Origin: Distichodus sexfasciatus
Lineage: Eukaryota > Chordata > Actinopteri > Characiformes > Distichodontidae
NCBI GenBank assembly: GCA_032718565.1
Contig: JAVGVS010000452.1
Coordinates: forward strand, 62,001 to 126,000
DNA length: 64,000 bases
Reading direction: 5' to 3'
This document shows positions 1 through 10,375 of this stretch, in pieces. The position numbers were made by a program, and so were the translations under genes. Each line of letters begins with the position of its first letter. Position 1 is the stretch's first letter. The notes below the pieces were generated by a model. That model searched no databases, had not been told where the DNA came from, and saw only the letters and a program-made list of their open reading frames with translations.

Positions 1-150
1 TTTCGTACTGGATTTATTGTGTTGCTTGTTGAACCTTTTGTCCTGTTGAATGTAATGTTCAGTGTTACTATATGTCGCACCAGGGCCATGGGGAAACGCT
101 GTCTCATCACACTTTGTACATGTAAAAAGCGACTGATGACAATAAAGAAC
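1..150 (+). repeat. LINE 3'-tail-like fragment (CR1/L2 type)
   Basis: The stretch ends in a polyadenylation-like GACAATAAAGAACCTTGAAC, the usual 3' end of fish CR1/L2-type retrotransposons. There is no reading frame. It lies in rapgefl1 intron 6. The family is inferred from the tail only. Confidence 0.4.
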
Positions 151-300
151 CTTGAACCATGACAGTGTAACCGCTTTGTGTCAACGAGCGGCAAAGGACA
201 AACATGAGTCAAACTAATAGGCATTTTGAATGTGGTGCCAACATTAACACTGTAACGCAGCTATCGTGTTGGTTGTGCAGGTTTCTGTGTGGAGTCTTAC

Positions 301-468
301 CTCCAGAAGACGTGACTGCCACCAGTATGAGGTTTGCCGGTTGAGTCGGCTGATCCTCGCTGTACTGCAGTTTTTCCCGCACCAGGGCCAGGATCTCTCC
401 AACCCGGCACGACAAGCGGCTGCGGATGGTGACGTACGAGTGATCCGGCGTGTAAACCCTGCAGAAAA
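301..468 (-). CDS. rapgefl1: rapgefl1 coding exon 6 (Ras-association-like region)
   Basis: RAPGEFL1 is a Rap guanine-nucleotide exchange factor-like protein of the Epac/MR-GEF family. This exon encodes the ubiquitin-fold, Ras-association-like segment between the REM and CDC25 domains. The acceptor is a GTGTGTGTAG tract at 469-478 and the donor is GTAAGA at 295-300. The 168-nt exon enters in phase 1 (GAG A|TT = E-I) and leaves in phase 1. It encodes FCRVYTPDHSYVTIRSRLS near its start and LILVAVTSSGG near its end. Human RAPGEFL1 as recalled has nearly the same residues (FCRVYMPDHSYVTIRSRLS, LILVAVSSSGE). The next exon is beyond the left edge. The reading frame is intact. Identification is very secure; the exact activity of the fish protein is inferred from the family. 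Confidence 0.93.
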
Positions 469-1000
469 CTACACACACGAACCATTTGTTTAGAAAGCTT
501 TGTGACGATATCCATCTACATAGAAAAACCAAAGAATTCAAATGTCTCGTGTCATTCCCTAGCATTTATTTCACGACACTGCGAAATACGCAGTTTACAA
601 CTTTTTTCCATCTTTCAGATGCCGGTTTGCTGTGTTACTCGCCACTGTGGAAATGTTGCTGCTAAACGTTAGTTGCCTAAAAAATTAAACATCACGAACG
701 TAGAGACGCAGAACCACCAGCGCAACTCTCCGTTTATGACATTTGATATTTTTAGCGACAACCGGCTCAACGGGAGTTTATAAAAAAGCCGCTCGTTGAT
801 CGATGCATCGGCTTCCCGTTTGTCCGGCTCGTATGTCTGCAATAAAATTAAGTGTCACCAGGTCGGGGAGGGCAGTGCGGTCAGCAGCTACTGCCTTTGC
901 TGGATTGTTTATTGATGAAGGTCGGGGGGGGAATACTCGCCGTTGAGTTACGGAGTGATTAGCAAAGTACGAGGCAATACAAAAATACACAGAGACTCAC
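469..1000 (-). other. rapgefl1: rapgefl1 intron 5
   Basis: This 532-bp intron has a GTGAGT donor at 995-1000 and a TAG acceptor at 469-470. I see no repeat, RNA gene or second coding region in it. Confidence 0.8.
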
Positions 1001-1113
1001 TCTCGTCTGAGCCGCGGAAGGCCTCTCGGGGCTGGAGGCAGGCGTCGATGCGTCTGAAGTGGCGAAAGAGGGGACGCACCTGCTTCTTACGACTCTCCTT
1101 GTCCTCGTCCGCC
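1001..1113 (-). CDS. rapgefl1: rapgefl1 coding exon 5
   Basis: The 113-nt exon has an acceptor CCCATCTCCAG and a donor GTGAGT. It starts by completing a CC|G proline codon from exon 4 and ends GAG A|, which joins exon 6 in frame. It encodes RPLFRHFRRIDACLQ and REAFRGSDE, the linker between the REM-like and RA-like regions. Human RAPGEFL1 as recalled reads KPLFRHFRRIDSCLQ and RVAFRGSDE here. Charged residues (ADEDKESRKK) precede the conserved block. No frame lesion is seen. Confidence 0.93.
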
Positions 1114-1165
1114 CTGGAGATGGGGAAAGAGGGTCAGTTGGGCGTACAAGGCAATATCTATATAT

Positions 1166-1602
1166 TAGGGGTGCACGATAAGGCAGTTATTGGCCGATGC
1201 CGATGTCCGAGCGCGAGTTGAGCACGTAAAGACAAGATATTTTGCTCACCATAACTTCGACATTTCCAACACAATGGCAAGTCAAGCGCAACTGCGAAGG
1301 CAGAATCGAGGGGAGTAATTTTGCTTGTGAACGTTCCACTGCGCACTGAGAAAAACACCATATTGGCGCTATGCTACGCACTTTGGAGCCGAAATACAAC
1401 ATCCCATCTCGAAGACACGTAACCACACAGTTTTGTTTTATTAATAAAAGACATCAGAAGTAGATTAATTACATGTGAACGGCTTAATTACAGTTATAAA
1501 TGTAGTTTGAATATGAATTTTCCAGTTTGAACATTGGGAAAAAGACGCATTAACTTGTATCCATAATCGTTTCATATCGATATCGATAATCTCAGCACTC
1601 TA
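1166..1602. mobile_element. hAT-like non-autonomous element (degenerate)
   Basis: The left end reads TAGGGGTGCACGATAAGGC. A possible right end is CGATAATCTCAGCACTCTA, whose reverse complement starts TAGAGTGCTGAGATTATCG. Internal sequence (about 1215-1250, CACGTAAAGACAAGATATTT) recurs in the better-preserved hAT copy at 39249-39989. I could not find a clear 8-bp target duplication, so the right boundary is tentative. Confidence 0.45.
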
Positions 1603-1604
1603 AA

Positions 1605-2476
1605 TCGTGGCCTAGTGGTAGGACACTCGCCTTTGGACCAAGAGGTTGCGGGTTGGAATCTGACCTCTGGCGTTACCAACATTGGGTCCCTGAGCAAGAC
1701 CCTTAACCCTAAGCTGCTCTCAGGGGAACTGTCTAGGGCTGTGCGATTAATTGAAATCGTATCGAAATCGCAATGTGAATATGCGCGATTTCTAAATCGC
1801 CTTACAGCACGTTTTTTTGCGCGCTCCCGACTTTTCCCGCAGTATGCTATTTGTATGGCGTCACATCGATGCCAAAACTAGAGCGCGCAAAATGGCTTGC
1901 CGCAAAAATATCGCGGGCGTAAATTTCAAAGTCGTGCGCGCAAACATGAAACTCGAGAGCACAAAATTAGGAATCAAGTGCGCGGTTGTGAAAATATTCC
2001 GCGAACTGTATTTTTCCTCTCGCGAATGCCTTTTTTCCCTCTCGATTTGTTAAATGTCCTCGCGCACAAAATAGATCACCGACGAGCGGCTTTTTTGCTC
2101 GAGTGAGATTTCTGCGCGCGCGGTTTGAAAGCGGGTAGGTTTGGGCAGTGTGGGGGCGGGGTTTTGGTGGTCTGGGTTGTTGTTTTTTCACACACACACT
2201 TTTTGCCATAGGTCTGTTCTAGAGACATTTTGTTACACCTTTACTGGGTGATTTTTTTTTTTTTTTTGCCTTATGTCTGTTTTAGAGACGTTACAGGTCT
2301 TTGATAAAGATCTAATTGTTTTCCTTTGGAAAAATGTTTCATATTCACACTGTAAAACATCTCTGTGTGTGTCAAAATTGTGATTAAAATCAGAACTGAA
2401 CTAGAACTGTCCCTGAAATGAGGAAATGTAAGTGGCTCTGGACAAGAGCGTCTGCTAAATGCTGTGAATGTAATGG
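1605..2476 (+). repeat. tRNA-derived SINE, family 1, split by an inserted element
   Basis: The head (1605-1733) has a Pol III A box like TGGCCTAGTGG and a slightly altered B box (GGTTGGAATCTG). The body includes CCCTGAGCAAGACCCTTAA. The tail resumes at 2404-2476 with AAGAGCGTCTGCTAAATGC, the LINE2-like fish SINE tail. A second element fills 1734-2403. The uninterrupted copy at 32577-32775 shows how the halves fit. Confidence 0.85.
1734..2403. mobile_element. hAT-like element with perfect 8-bp target duplication, nested in a SINE
   Basis: The 670-bp element begins TAGGGCTGTGCGATTAATTG and ends TTAAAATCAGAACTGAACTA, giving degenerate TIRs starting TAG. It is flanked by an exact 8-bp duplication GAACTGTC (1726-1733 and 2404-2411) that belongs to the SINE it interrupts. 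An 8-bp duplication and such termini are characteristic of hAT transposons. There is no transposase frame. Confidence 0.85.
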
Positions 2477-3825
2477 AGATGCCTAGAGATCCCGGCACTA
2501 ATACGCACCAGCACGTTTCCTGCATGTTATTCCAAAGTAATAAAAACCTCATGCAAAAACATGCTTCATAATAACGAAACATGGACCCTGCGAGTGGGGG
2601 ATTTAAAGGCACGATTAGAAGGTGGAGGCGATTTAACAACTTCAGTCAAAGCCGAGCGCCATGAGGAAGGCATCAGTCACCGGATGCCGCTGTTCCCCAA
2701 TTAGCCACTTCACAGGAACACAGTAATGGGCTACAATGTTGAGGGTTTAACATATCACTACTGTATTCTGCATTATTACAGGACGGAAGCGGGGCGAAGG
2801 GGAGCGACTGTTCTCTTTGTAAATTCTCATTATAATCAACCTTGTTAAAGCAGTGGGGCAGAAGGACCCATAAAGCCGTAGTCCGGGTTAACAAGCTGCA
2901 TTTGGTTTTGGGGTTTAATCACCATTACGCAGTGGTTGCTCACTGCTAGTGAGACGCCGTGACTCCTGCGGAGTTCCAAAACGCACTGCAACTTTGTCCA
3001 GTCGACATTAACCGGACCGTCAAGACCCGTTCCACTTCTGACCACCTCAGTCTTACCCCGTTAGGGCCTGTGTCTACCAGTCGCAGTTTTTAGATGGGCA
3101 GCGCCTGTTTTTAACACATCCTATGAGCTTCAGCGTTCAGAGCGCTAAGCGTCTTCAGTGGGGAAAAAAAAATGACCACAGCGCCCCGAGAGTTGCACCC
3201 AGCGCTTCAAGTTCCAGGTAAACTCTCGCAGTGTTAGCCACAGTTCCGGAGTGAGGGGCACGTGTGGGCAGCAGCGGCTCATTTGCATTTAGGAATACTA
3301 ATGAGAAACAGCCTGTTCTGAAAGGGACTGAAATAGAGCGGTAAAAAGCAGGTGTAAATGCCTAATCTGAGAGGTGTTTACAGCAAACTACTGCAGAGAC
3401 ATATTTAGTGGAGCTCATAGACCGATTTTAACTTGATGAAAAAATGGGACCTTTATATATATCCTTAAAGCTTGAAGCAGCATCTGAAAACACAAGGCGT
3501 GTTTCGCCGTTGTTGCTTTGTGTAGCAGTAACATGTGACGTTGCGGCGCCGTCACATAGCGTGCCCTTTTACTCTCTAGTTGGTGACTAGATTCTCACCG
3601 GTTCCCAACTTCAGCAGCAGCACCGGTACTTAGTGCAGTGGAAAACATTTTGAGAATCTTCACACTAAAAAAAACCCAAAACTATCTTTGAAATCCATCC
3701 TTTCAACCGCTGACCATCTTGACCGTGAGCAGGCGGGCGGGCCATCAGCATCTGAAGTATCTTAAGGTCAGTTCTGGTCTATACTTATTTCTAGAAAGGG
3801 AAACTGTGAAGTTGAAGGTTCTCAC
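2477..3825 (-). other. rapgefl1: rapgefl1 intron 4, right-hand part
   Basis: Intron 4 runs 1114-3825 on the minus strand, with a GTGAGA donor at 3820-3825. This part shows no repeat or coding segment that I can recognise. Confidence 0.6.
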
Positions 3826-3923
3826 GGGTTGTGGAGAATTTCAGTCCAGCGCTGCAGCTTCAGAACGTCCTCCACCAGCTCCGGGAAGCGGCTCAGCTCC
3901 TGAACAGCACAGAGGTACAAGTC
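3826..3923 (-). CDS. rapgefl1: rapgefl1 coding exon 4
   Basis: The 98-nt exon has a strong acceptor (TTTTTTCCTGCAG) and a GTGAG donor. It starts in phase 0 and ends AAC CC|, completed by G in exon 5. It encodes DLYLCAVQELSRFPELVED and then VLKLQRWTEILHNP. It aligns with the recalled human segment that starts DLYLLIMKDESLYQGLRED and is rich in Leu, consistent with the helical REM (RasGEF-N) region. It is less conserved than exons 5 and 6, but phase and position support it. Confidence 0.9.
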
Positions 3924-4016
3924 CTGCAGGAAAAAATGGTGGAGGATGAGCAACATGGACACCAGACTGAAAACACACACACTCACACTCAGACCCCGGC
4001 AGACAGGGGACTAAAC

Positions 4017-4117
4017 TAGGGATACACCGATCCAACTTTTTCAGGTCCGATGCCGATACTTGGGCTTTGGGTATCGGCTGACCCCGAGCACCGATCCGAT
4101 ACAAGTTTTTATTCAGA
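4017..4117. mobile_element. hAT-like end fragment (TAGGGATACACCGATCC type)
   Basis: The left terminus TAGGGATACACCGATCCAAC is followed by CCGATGCCGATACTTGG and CACCGATCCGATACAAG, the usual pattern of small fish hAT elements. It stops where a different repeat begins at about 4118, so it was probably interrupted by it. Confidence 0.5.
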
Positions 4118-4760
4118 CCCTCTAGGATTTTGCCACGTCACGATCGCAACTATTAACTTGTTCAGCCAATCCCTGCAAATTCATTACTACGTGCAATTTT
4201 GACCAATTACCACAACTTTTCCACAATTTTTGACCAATCGTTGTCGTTTCCTGCGAAACGTTGAGCCATACGTCAGTGAAATCACTTCCTTGTTACGTTT
4301 AGAAGACGCGGGAAACGTGTGATGAAACGCCTCACATTTACCTTCAAAAAGAACTAAAAGATTAATGGTTAATAAAAATAATACTGTTTTTTTTTTCCTT
4401 CATTTTAATTAATTGTAAAAGAGTCATTATAAAGGAGGATAAAATCGCACATTTTCCCCCAACTTTGACTTGTTCCAGCAACTTCATTGCCACAAAACGC
4501 CTTAAAATACCGTAAACAGTAAAATCGTGTCAGGGATGGGTCAAACGTAGATGTCACATTCGGCTGTGGTGCAGTGTGTACTGTGCAGTGCTGTGTTCAT
4601 AACGGCCAATAATCTCTCACTTCAATGGTTTAAAAATTAGCTTACTGTTTTTTCTTCAATTCAGCAGTAAAGCACAATACAGTTTAAGTTGTTTGTATAA
4701 ACTGTTATTGAATTATTTTAATTAATTCACAAAATCAGTTCAAAATCTCTCAGCGCTCCG
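4118..4760. repeat. Interspersed repeat (CTCTAGGATTTTGC family), copy 1
   Basis: The block begins CTCTAGGATTTTGCCACG. It contains TGACCAATTACC, GTTGAGCCATACGTCAG, a T-rich CTTCATTTTAATTAATTG segment and a TTATAAAGGAGGA segment. The same blocks recur at 13765-13970, 31965-32295 and 58310-58695. It is non-coding and probably a non-autonomous DNA transposon; termini were not fixed. Confidence 0.6.
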
Positions 4761-5085
4761 GTCTCGTTATTATTACGCTTGTGCATTTTCGGTAAACTTC
4801 ATGTTCCAATTTGTGTCTCTCACAGTCCTCCAGTCTCTAGTCCTTTTACGGAGATTTCGAGGTGAAACTCGAGACGTTATTACTGAATTAGCCCCAGTGT
4901 GAAAACCCAAACTGTACACGACAAGAGTTACACCAAACACGTACACGACGTAAACAGCAGCAAGTTAACAAAGTTTCAACTCAGAGCCACATAAAGGACA
5001 CAGGAAACGCTTTTGCGGGTTAACGCTGCTCAAGCAAACCTGAGGGCACCTCCCTTACACATAGACAGCTGTTTTTAGTAGTAGG

Positions 5086-5115
5086 GTGTGTGTGTGAGTG
5101 TGTGTGTGAGTGTGT

Positions 5116-5148
<33 letters not shown>

Positions 5149-5149
5149 T
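5086..5149 (+). repeat. (TG)n microsatellite with periodic TGTGAG
   Basis: A TG tract in rapgefl1 intron 3, interrupted by regular GAG steps in its first half and pure at the end. Confidence 0.9.
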
Positions 5150-5480
5150 AACTGGGTTAAAAACAGATCTGTGTTTGCTGAAGGAAACATGAACTCTTTA
5201 TCTGCCGAAACTCTCTATCGACGTTGGGTAGAGTTTAATCAGTGCTGTTACTGTGACAACCTCGATACACTCCTGCCAGGAGCAGCTCTACTAGACTACA
5301 GTGTTTTTCCACTGAATTTACACCCACCAGCGATAACATTATGACCTAACGTTGAGTAGGTCTGCAGCTACGCAACACCAAAAAAAGTCAACACACTGTG
5401 TCACACTGTCTGTACTTTGAGCTCCAGTAGTTCCCCCGCTGCATGGTACAGACATGACACGACACGGACCAGAGCAGACT

Positions 5481-5575
5481 TCCTTGGACCACTTTTTGGG
5501 GAGCTCCTGACCTCTGCAGTTTCGGAGATGCTCTGACCAAGTCGGCTAGACATCACCACAATTCTGGCCTGTGGC
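5481..5575 (-). pseudogene. Tc1/mariner transposase N-terminal remnant
   Basis: On the minus strand this segment reads RIVVMSSRLGQSISETAEV, close to the fish Tc1-like transposase N-terminus (GQIVMARRLGQSIS type). A frame change then gives PKKWSKE, which fits the next family block (QKWSKEG). The rest of the transposase, including the DDE residues, is absent. It is a fossil inside intron 3. Confidence 0.65.
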
Positions 5576-5880
5576 TGGGCAATTAATGGAAAACCAACCC
5601 AGTTAGCAAACGCATTTGAGTTGATTCTGGCTGAGTCGTGGCACTGTCGCTTCACTGTCGGCACAAGCAAACATTGCGGGCCGGAGCCGTTCCGAGCACG
5701 GCGAGCGATTCTGGCTGAGAGTCGGCATTTTTCATGTGGGCCACAACCGTTCTGATTATGGCAAGCGATTCCAAGGAAGAACCATGTCTGGGCCGTCATT
5801 CTTTGCGGTATCCGGGCCAGAGAAAATGGATTGTGTGGACCAGATCTGGCCCAACGGAATTTTGCTAACTGGGAATATTC
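5576..5880. repeat. Degenerate three-unit repeat
   Basis: Three units of about 60-80 bp start with variants of GCGAGCGATTCTGGCTGAG (near 5618, 5700 and 5760) and share GTGGGCCACAACCGTTCTGA-like cores. It ends in the palindrome-like CCAGATCTGG. It gives the spurious long minus-strand reading frame of this area. The family was not identified. Confidence 0.5.
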
Positions 5881-5950
5881 ACAACCCAGACCAGTAATTT
5901 TGATTATTTTTGATATTATGTTAATACTTTCCCTAGTGTGGGACAGAGGG

Positions 5951-6303
5951 GACAGAGCCTTGCTCATGAGTACCTCAGTGGTACCTTCACCGGTCCGGGA
6001 CTCAAACCGGTGACCTTCCAATCACTGGGCAAATGCCATAACTGTTACACCAGTAACTGCTCCAAAACAGAGTAGACAGAGTGGGCAGCTCTATCAGCGC
6101 CGAGGAGCAATGCTTGGGGACAGTACCTCGCTTAGGAGTACCTCAGTCGTACCTTTACCGGTCCCGGACTTAAACCGGCATGAATGACTATTTGTTATTG
6201 AGAACACACCACACAATGCACCATAACGAAACTGCGTTTGACCCATCCGTGAAGGAGCAGTGGGCAGCTTTTTTTTGGCAGTGCCCGGGGAGCAGTGGTC
6301 ATT
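5951..6303 (-). repeat. tRNA-derived SINE-like repeat, family 2, two or three overlapping fragments
   Basis: Family 2 reads on the minus strand from a tRNA-like head through GGTACCACTGAGGTACTCATG to GCAGTGGGCAGC and ends in a GTGTTCACAATGACAAATAA-like tail. Here one partial copy (5951-6065), a second (6080-6182) and the tail half of a third (6180-6303) follow each other. Confidence 0.7.
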
Positions 6304-6357
6304 GTGTTGGGGATAATCCGTGTGTGTGCGTGTGTCTGTGTCTGTGTGTGTGCGTAC

Positions 6358-6508
6358 CTTAGGGAAGCTGTTGGACCTGTCCCCCTCCTCCTGCAGCAGT
6401 TCCCTGTAGGTGTCCAGGTAGCGGAAGGCCACACTCAGCACGGCCTGCTTCCGTTCGGCTCCGTCCCAGCTGGACCAGCCTTCACCCTGCTTCCCCTCCA
6501 CCCCGAAT
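6358..6508 (-). CDS. rapgefl1: rapgefl1 coding exon 3 (REM-like region)
   Basis: The 151-nt exon has the acceptor GGTGTTTTCAG and the donor GTACGC. It enters with one base completing a codon and ends exactly after AAG, so exon 4 starts in phase 0. It encodes FGVEGKQGEGW, ERKQAVLSVAFRYLDTYRE and LLQEEGDRSNSFPK. The recalled human segment is GRKQACLAMLLHFLDTYQG followed by LLQEEEG, a clear match. It belongs to the RasGEF N-terminal (REM) module that stabilises the CDC25 catalytic domain in this family. No lesion is present. Confidence 0.92.
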
Positions 6509-6940
6509 CTGAAAACACCGTTAAGGAACCACCTCCCTTTTCACCTTAAAAAATGCATTTCTTCTCTGCTGCTTTTGCACGTTGCTACTTGAACGTCCTC
6601 ACTGTAAAACTGCCTGTTTTAAGCGTTTAAGAGTGGTTGTAGTTTTATTGTCTTGTAATTGTCACACGTAAACAGAGCTGAGAACGGCTTTGTGGCAAAA
6701 AGACGCTGGGATATTGGTGCTGTCCCATTTATCAAGAACTATAAAAGAAATCAACACACACTCAGACTGAGCAATTCAGCTGCTGTGTGATCAGCTAACA
6801 CACACACACACACACACAGAGGGATGGAAAAACAGTAACTGTAGCGTGTGGCCAGTCTGTCAGTATAATTACAACCTTTACGAAGTGCTGAATCCAAGTG
6901 AACACACCCATCCACCGCTACACACACACACACACTCTTG

Positions 6941-7990
6941 TACAACTACCTTTGTGGGGACATTCCATAGACTCCCATAATGATGAGAGTAGGGCTGCAA
7001 CAAACAACTATTTTTGTAATTGAGTAATCTATCGATTATTTTATCGATTAATCGAGTAATCGGATAAAAAAAATGTAATGACAATACATTTGTTATTAGG
7101 CTTATTCTACTGTGAGTAGAAGTTAGTCAAATACGCTTTATGTTGTTGTATTCAATTGAAAATGAAGAAACATGAAGTTCAAGGGTCATTTTGAATCAAT
7201 TTGGCCAATAAAATGAGCTGCTTTTGGCCTTTCTGGAAGAGAACTGCATTTCCCACAATCCCCTGCGCACGCCTCACAATAAAGGGTTCAGCACGTTCCG
7301 GAATGAACTATGAAAAAAAAAAAATCGATGGGAAAATCTTAATAAATGGCTGTATTGTGAGTGGAACGCTGGTTGTTGTGGTTATTTATCAGCTAAATTA
7401 CGCGTTTTGTCTGTAACAAAGGGGACGTTTTGACGGAAACGGAGCGTTTTAGCGAGTAATGGCGCTTACAAACAGCGTGCGTGTTTACATCGCAAAAAAT
7501 GTCATTTATGCGTTTTCATGAATTTACTTCTGTTTTTGTGCACGGAATATCTCACAAATACGTTCACATACAGAGGGATCTATTCTCGCCTTGATCGTGC
7601 CACTGAAAATATTGTGCGTCATTAATAAGCGTCTGTGTGAAACGCAAGCAGCGCATGCTGTAGCCATTTAAATGACTTAAACGAAGCTTTGATTCTAGAA
7701 AAACTGCCTCGACCATTTTTTGTAATCGAATTATTCAAGTTATTCGAATAATTGTTTCAGCTCTAGATGACGGCTAATCCTAACCCTCACCCTAGTAACC
7801 AAATGCACATCTTTTACCTCTTTTAGTTTCTCAAATAAAACATGGACATTTTCTCTAAAGTCATTTTTTTCATGGTGACCTCTCAAATGTCCCCACAAAG
7901 CCATTAAAAATGCATGAAAGTGATTTTAGGGGACAAAAAGCCCCAAAAAGGTCCCCACAATGCATAAAAAACATGGTACACACACACACA
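6941..7990 (+). repeat. CA-flanked TGTGGGGAC interspersed repeat, interrupted
   Basis: The left half (6941-6989) reads CTTTGTGGGGACATTCCATA and ACTCCCATAATGATGAG. The right half (7766-7990) has CTAACCCTCACCCTAGTAAC, TGTCCCCACAAAGCCAT and GGTCCCCACAATGCATAAA, and ends at a (CA)n tract. This repeat type is common in teleosts next to CA microsatellites. A hAT-like element fills 6990-7765. Confidence 0.7.
6990..7765. mobile_element. hAT-like element (TAGGGCTGCAAC type), nested
   Basis: The left end is TAGGGCTGCAACAAACAAC and the right end is TTGTTTCAGCTCTA. Subterminal ATTATCGATTAATCG-like motifs occur at both ends. Flanks are GATGAGAG (6982-6989) and GATGACGG (7766-7773), a 6/8 target duplication. 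The element is 776 bp and has no transposase frame. Confidence 0.75.
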
Positions 7991-8292
7991 CACATTAGCA
8001 TCATTATGCTTTGGAGGACATTCCAATAGACTGAAGCTGCACAACGCTACGTCTGCTTCTAACCCAAGCCATAAGCACAGTTTCTGTTCTTTTCATTTTC
8101 TTACATTCCTTTTAAATGAAAAATATCTTAGCAGGAAAAACAAGGTCGTCACATTTCCTCGGTCCCCAATCTGCAGGTGTAGAGTCTGAAATCTGTCCCC
8201 GAAATAAGTCTGCGTCAGAAACACAGTTGTGCAAGCAGGGCTCCAAAGACGCGTCAGATTTCTCCAAACCTGATACAAATTAACACAGTTTT

Positions 8293-8580
8293 CTATTTTA
8301 CATATGAACCACGACCTGCGTTCGATCCCCGTGGGGTCTTTCTGTGTGGAGTTGCCACGTGTGGGTTTTCTCCGGATGCTCTGGTTTCCTCTCGCAGCCC
8401 AAAAGCATGCAGTTTTGGTTGATGGATTACTCTAAATTGGCCCCATAGATGTGTGTGTGTTGTGCTGTGTGTCAGCACCCACACAGTGTCCGTCTCTGCC
8501 TCGCACCCGTAGTTCTGAGATAATTTTGATGATCTCGACTGGGATGAAGCGGTTCAGATGATGAATGAACATGAACAAAC
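8293..8580 (+). repeat. tRNA-like-head repeat, family 3 (partial)
   Basis: Contains GCGTTCGATCCCCGTGGGG, TGTGTGGAGTTGCCACGTG, TTTCTCCGGATGCTCTGG and CCTCTCGCAGCCCAAAAGCATG. This is the widespread fish repeat whose other copy is on the opposite strand at 56855-57186. Confidence 0.65.
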
Positions 8581-8598
8581 TCAGAGGTGACTTCAGAC

Positions 8599-9309
8599 TA
8601 GAGGTCGATCGATATTGTTTTTTCGGGGCCGATATCGATACTGATTATTGCTAGTTAACAGGGGTGATAACCAATAGTTAGAACTGATATGTAAAAATAA
8701 ATAAATAAATAAAAATCTGTCAAAATTTTACATTTTACAAACACCAACATAAAACATTATTTAAATAAATTGTTCATAAATTCTTAAACTTTTTTTACAT
8801 TAATTCAACTTAATTAACATTAAATAAACCTTTCAGTAACGTTATAAAATTGCATAAACATTTTAGTATTCCAAATTAACCAGCAGCAGCTTGTGGTGCT
8901 TGTGGTAGCGTTGTTCAGAAAGTAAATCTGCTCAACGTGCTTTCCACTTAACGTAGATCTCGTATGACATACAGCCAGTCAGAGACTGTTGCGGGCTGGA
9001 CGTTAAACGAGGCGGCGAGTCGAGAGCAAACGGCACTGAGAGAAGAGGAGCCACAGTATCACGCCTTGTTATTATTTAATATCGGCGATGGTCAAAATTA
9101 AACTTCTATACCGATAATCGGCAAAATTGCTAATATCGGCCCCTGATAATCGTCCCGGCAGATAATCGGACGACCCTTATTATATATAATGTCTGCACAG
9201 TCTCACAGGTGATAATAAAAACGGGGGCTGACGGTGGCATAACGGTTAGGGTGTTAACGCTTAATATCAGCCCCGATAATCAGTCCGGCCGATAATCGGT
9301 CGACTCTTA
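8599..9309. mobile_element. hAT-like element (TAGAGGTCGATCGATA type) with perfect 8-bp duplication
   Basis: The element starts TAGAGGTCGATCGATATTG and ends GATAATCGGTCGACTCTTA. It is flanked by exact CTTCAGAC copies at 8591-8598 and 9310-9317. A second version of the right end lies inside it at 9128-9179. A SINE-head-like GCATAACGGTTAGGGTG (9238-9254) sits between the two ends. It does not code for a transposase. Confidence 0.85.
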
Positions 9310-10009
9310 CTTCAGACAGAGGAGAGTGACTGTATCAGAGTCAAAGCTGCAATGCATTTTTAAAAATAAGCGATATCCAAAACCATCAACACGCTGGTGG
9401 ATAATCAGTCGACCGCTAATACGTGTGTGTTTTGGTTCTCGTTCAGCATTCATGTGATCCTAAATTCAGGCCCAGTGCTGCTCGGCTCCTCAGATCTATT
9501 TCCAGAGCAGCTCCCTAACACCACGTCCACATTTACAAACACCATTCCTGTTCTAAACGGACACGCGCGTGAGCTGCTTCTGATGACATTCCACATCTCC
9601 TCACTCTATATTTAAAGGCGGTGACACGTCGCCGTGTGTTTCTGGTCTACACTTATTCTGGGGACAGTTTTATGTTCTACACCTGCAGACTGGGGACAGA
9701 GCTTTGAGGACCAAAATGGACACAGACAAGAGAGAGAGAGACTGAGGGAGAGTATGGACAGTGGATGACACTGAGGGAAGCTTAGCGAGATCACGGCTAC
9801 TGCACAAACATCACCCCTCCTTTACACACACACACAAACACACACTCTTCCACACACACACACACATTCTTCCTCACACACTCTGGAGGTCCCCGTGACA
9901 AGACGGGCTACAGACACGCTGCATTAGCAGTAGCAGTTCACTCTGGGGGAGCAGACGAGCCCTGAGACCAGCAAAAACACTGCACATCTAGGTCAAGCAA
10001 GGAGAGCGG

Positions 10010-10341
10010 GGGCACACACATACACACACAAAGACACAGCCCCAAAACTTCATCTCACACACACACACACACACACAAAGACACAGCCCCAAAACTTCAT
10101 CTCACACACACACACACACACACACAAAGACACAGCCCCAAAACTTCATCTCACACACACACACACACACAAAGACACAGCCCCAAAACGTCATCTCACA
10201 CACACACACACAGAGCCCCAAAACATCATCTCACACACACACACACACAGAGCCCCAAAACTTCATCTCACACACACACACACACACACACAAAGACACA
10301 GCCCCAAAACCATCCACACACACACAGCCCCAAACCTATCT

Positions 10342-10375
<34 letters not shown>

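Noticed and set aside
5401..6021. 206-codon minus-strand open frame
   Set aside because: It runs through a Tc1 transposase remnant, a degenerate tandem repeat and a SINE, with no single conserved protein.
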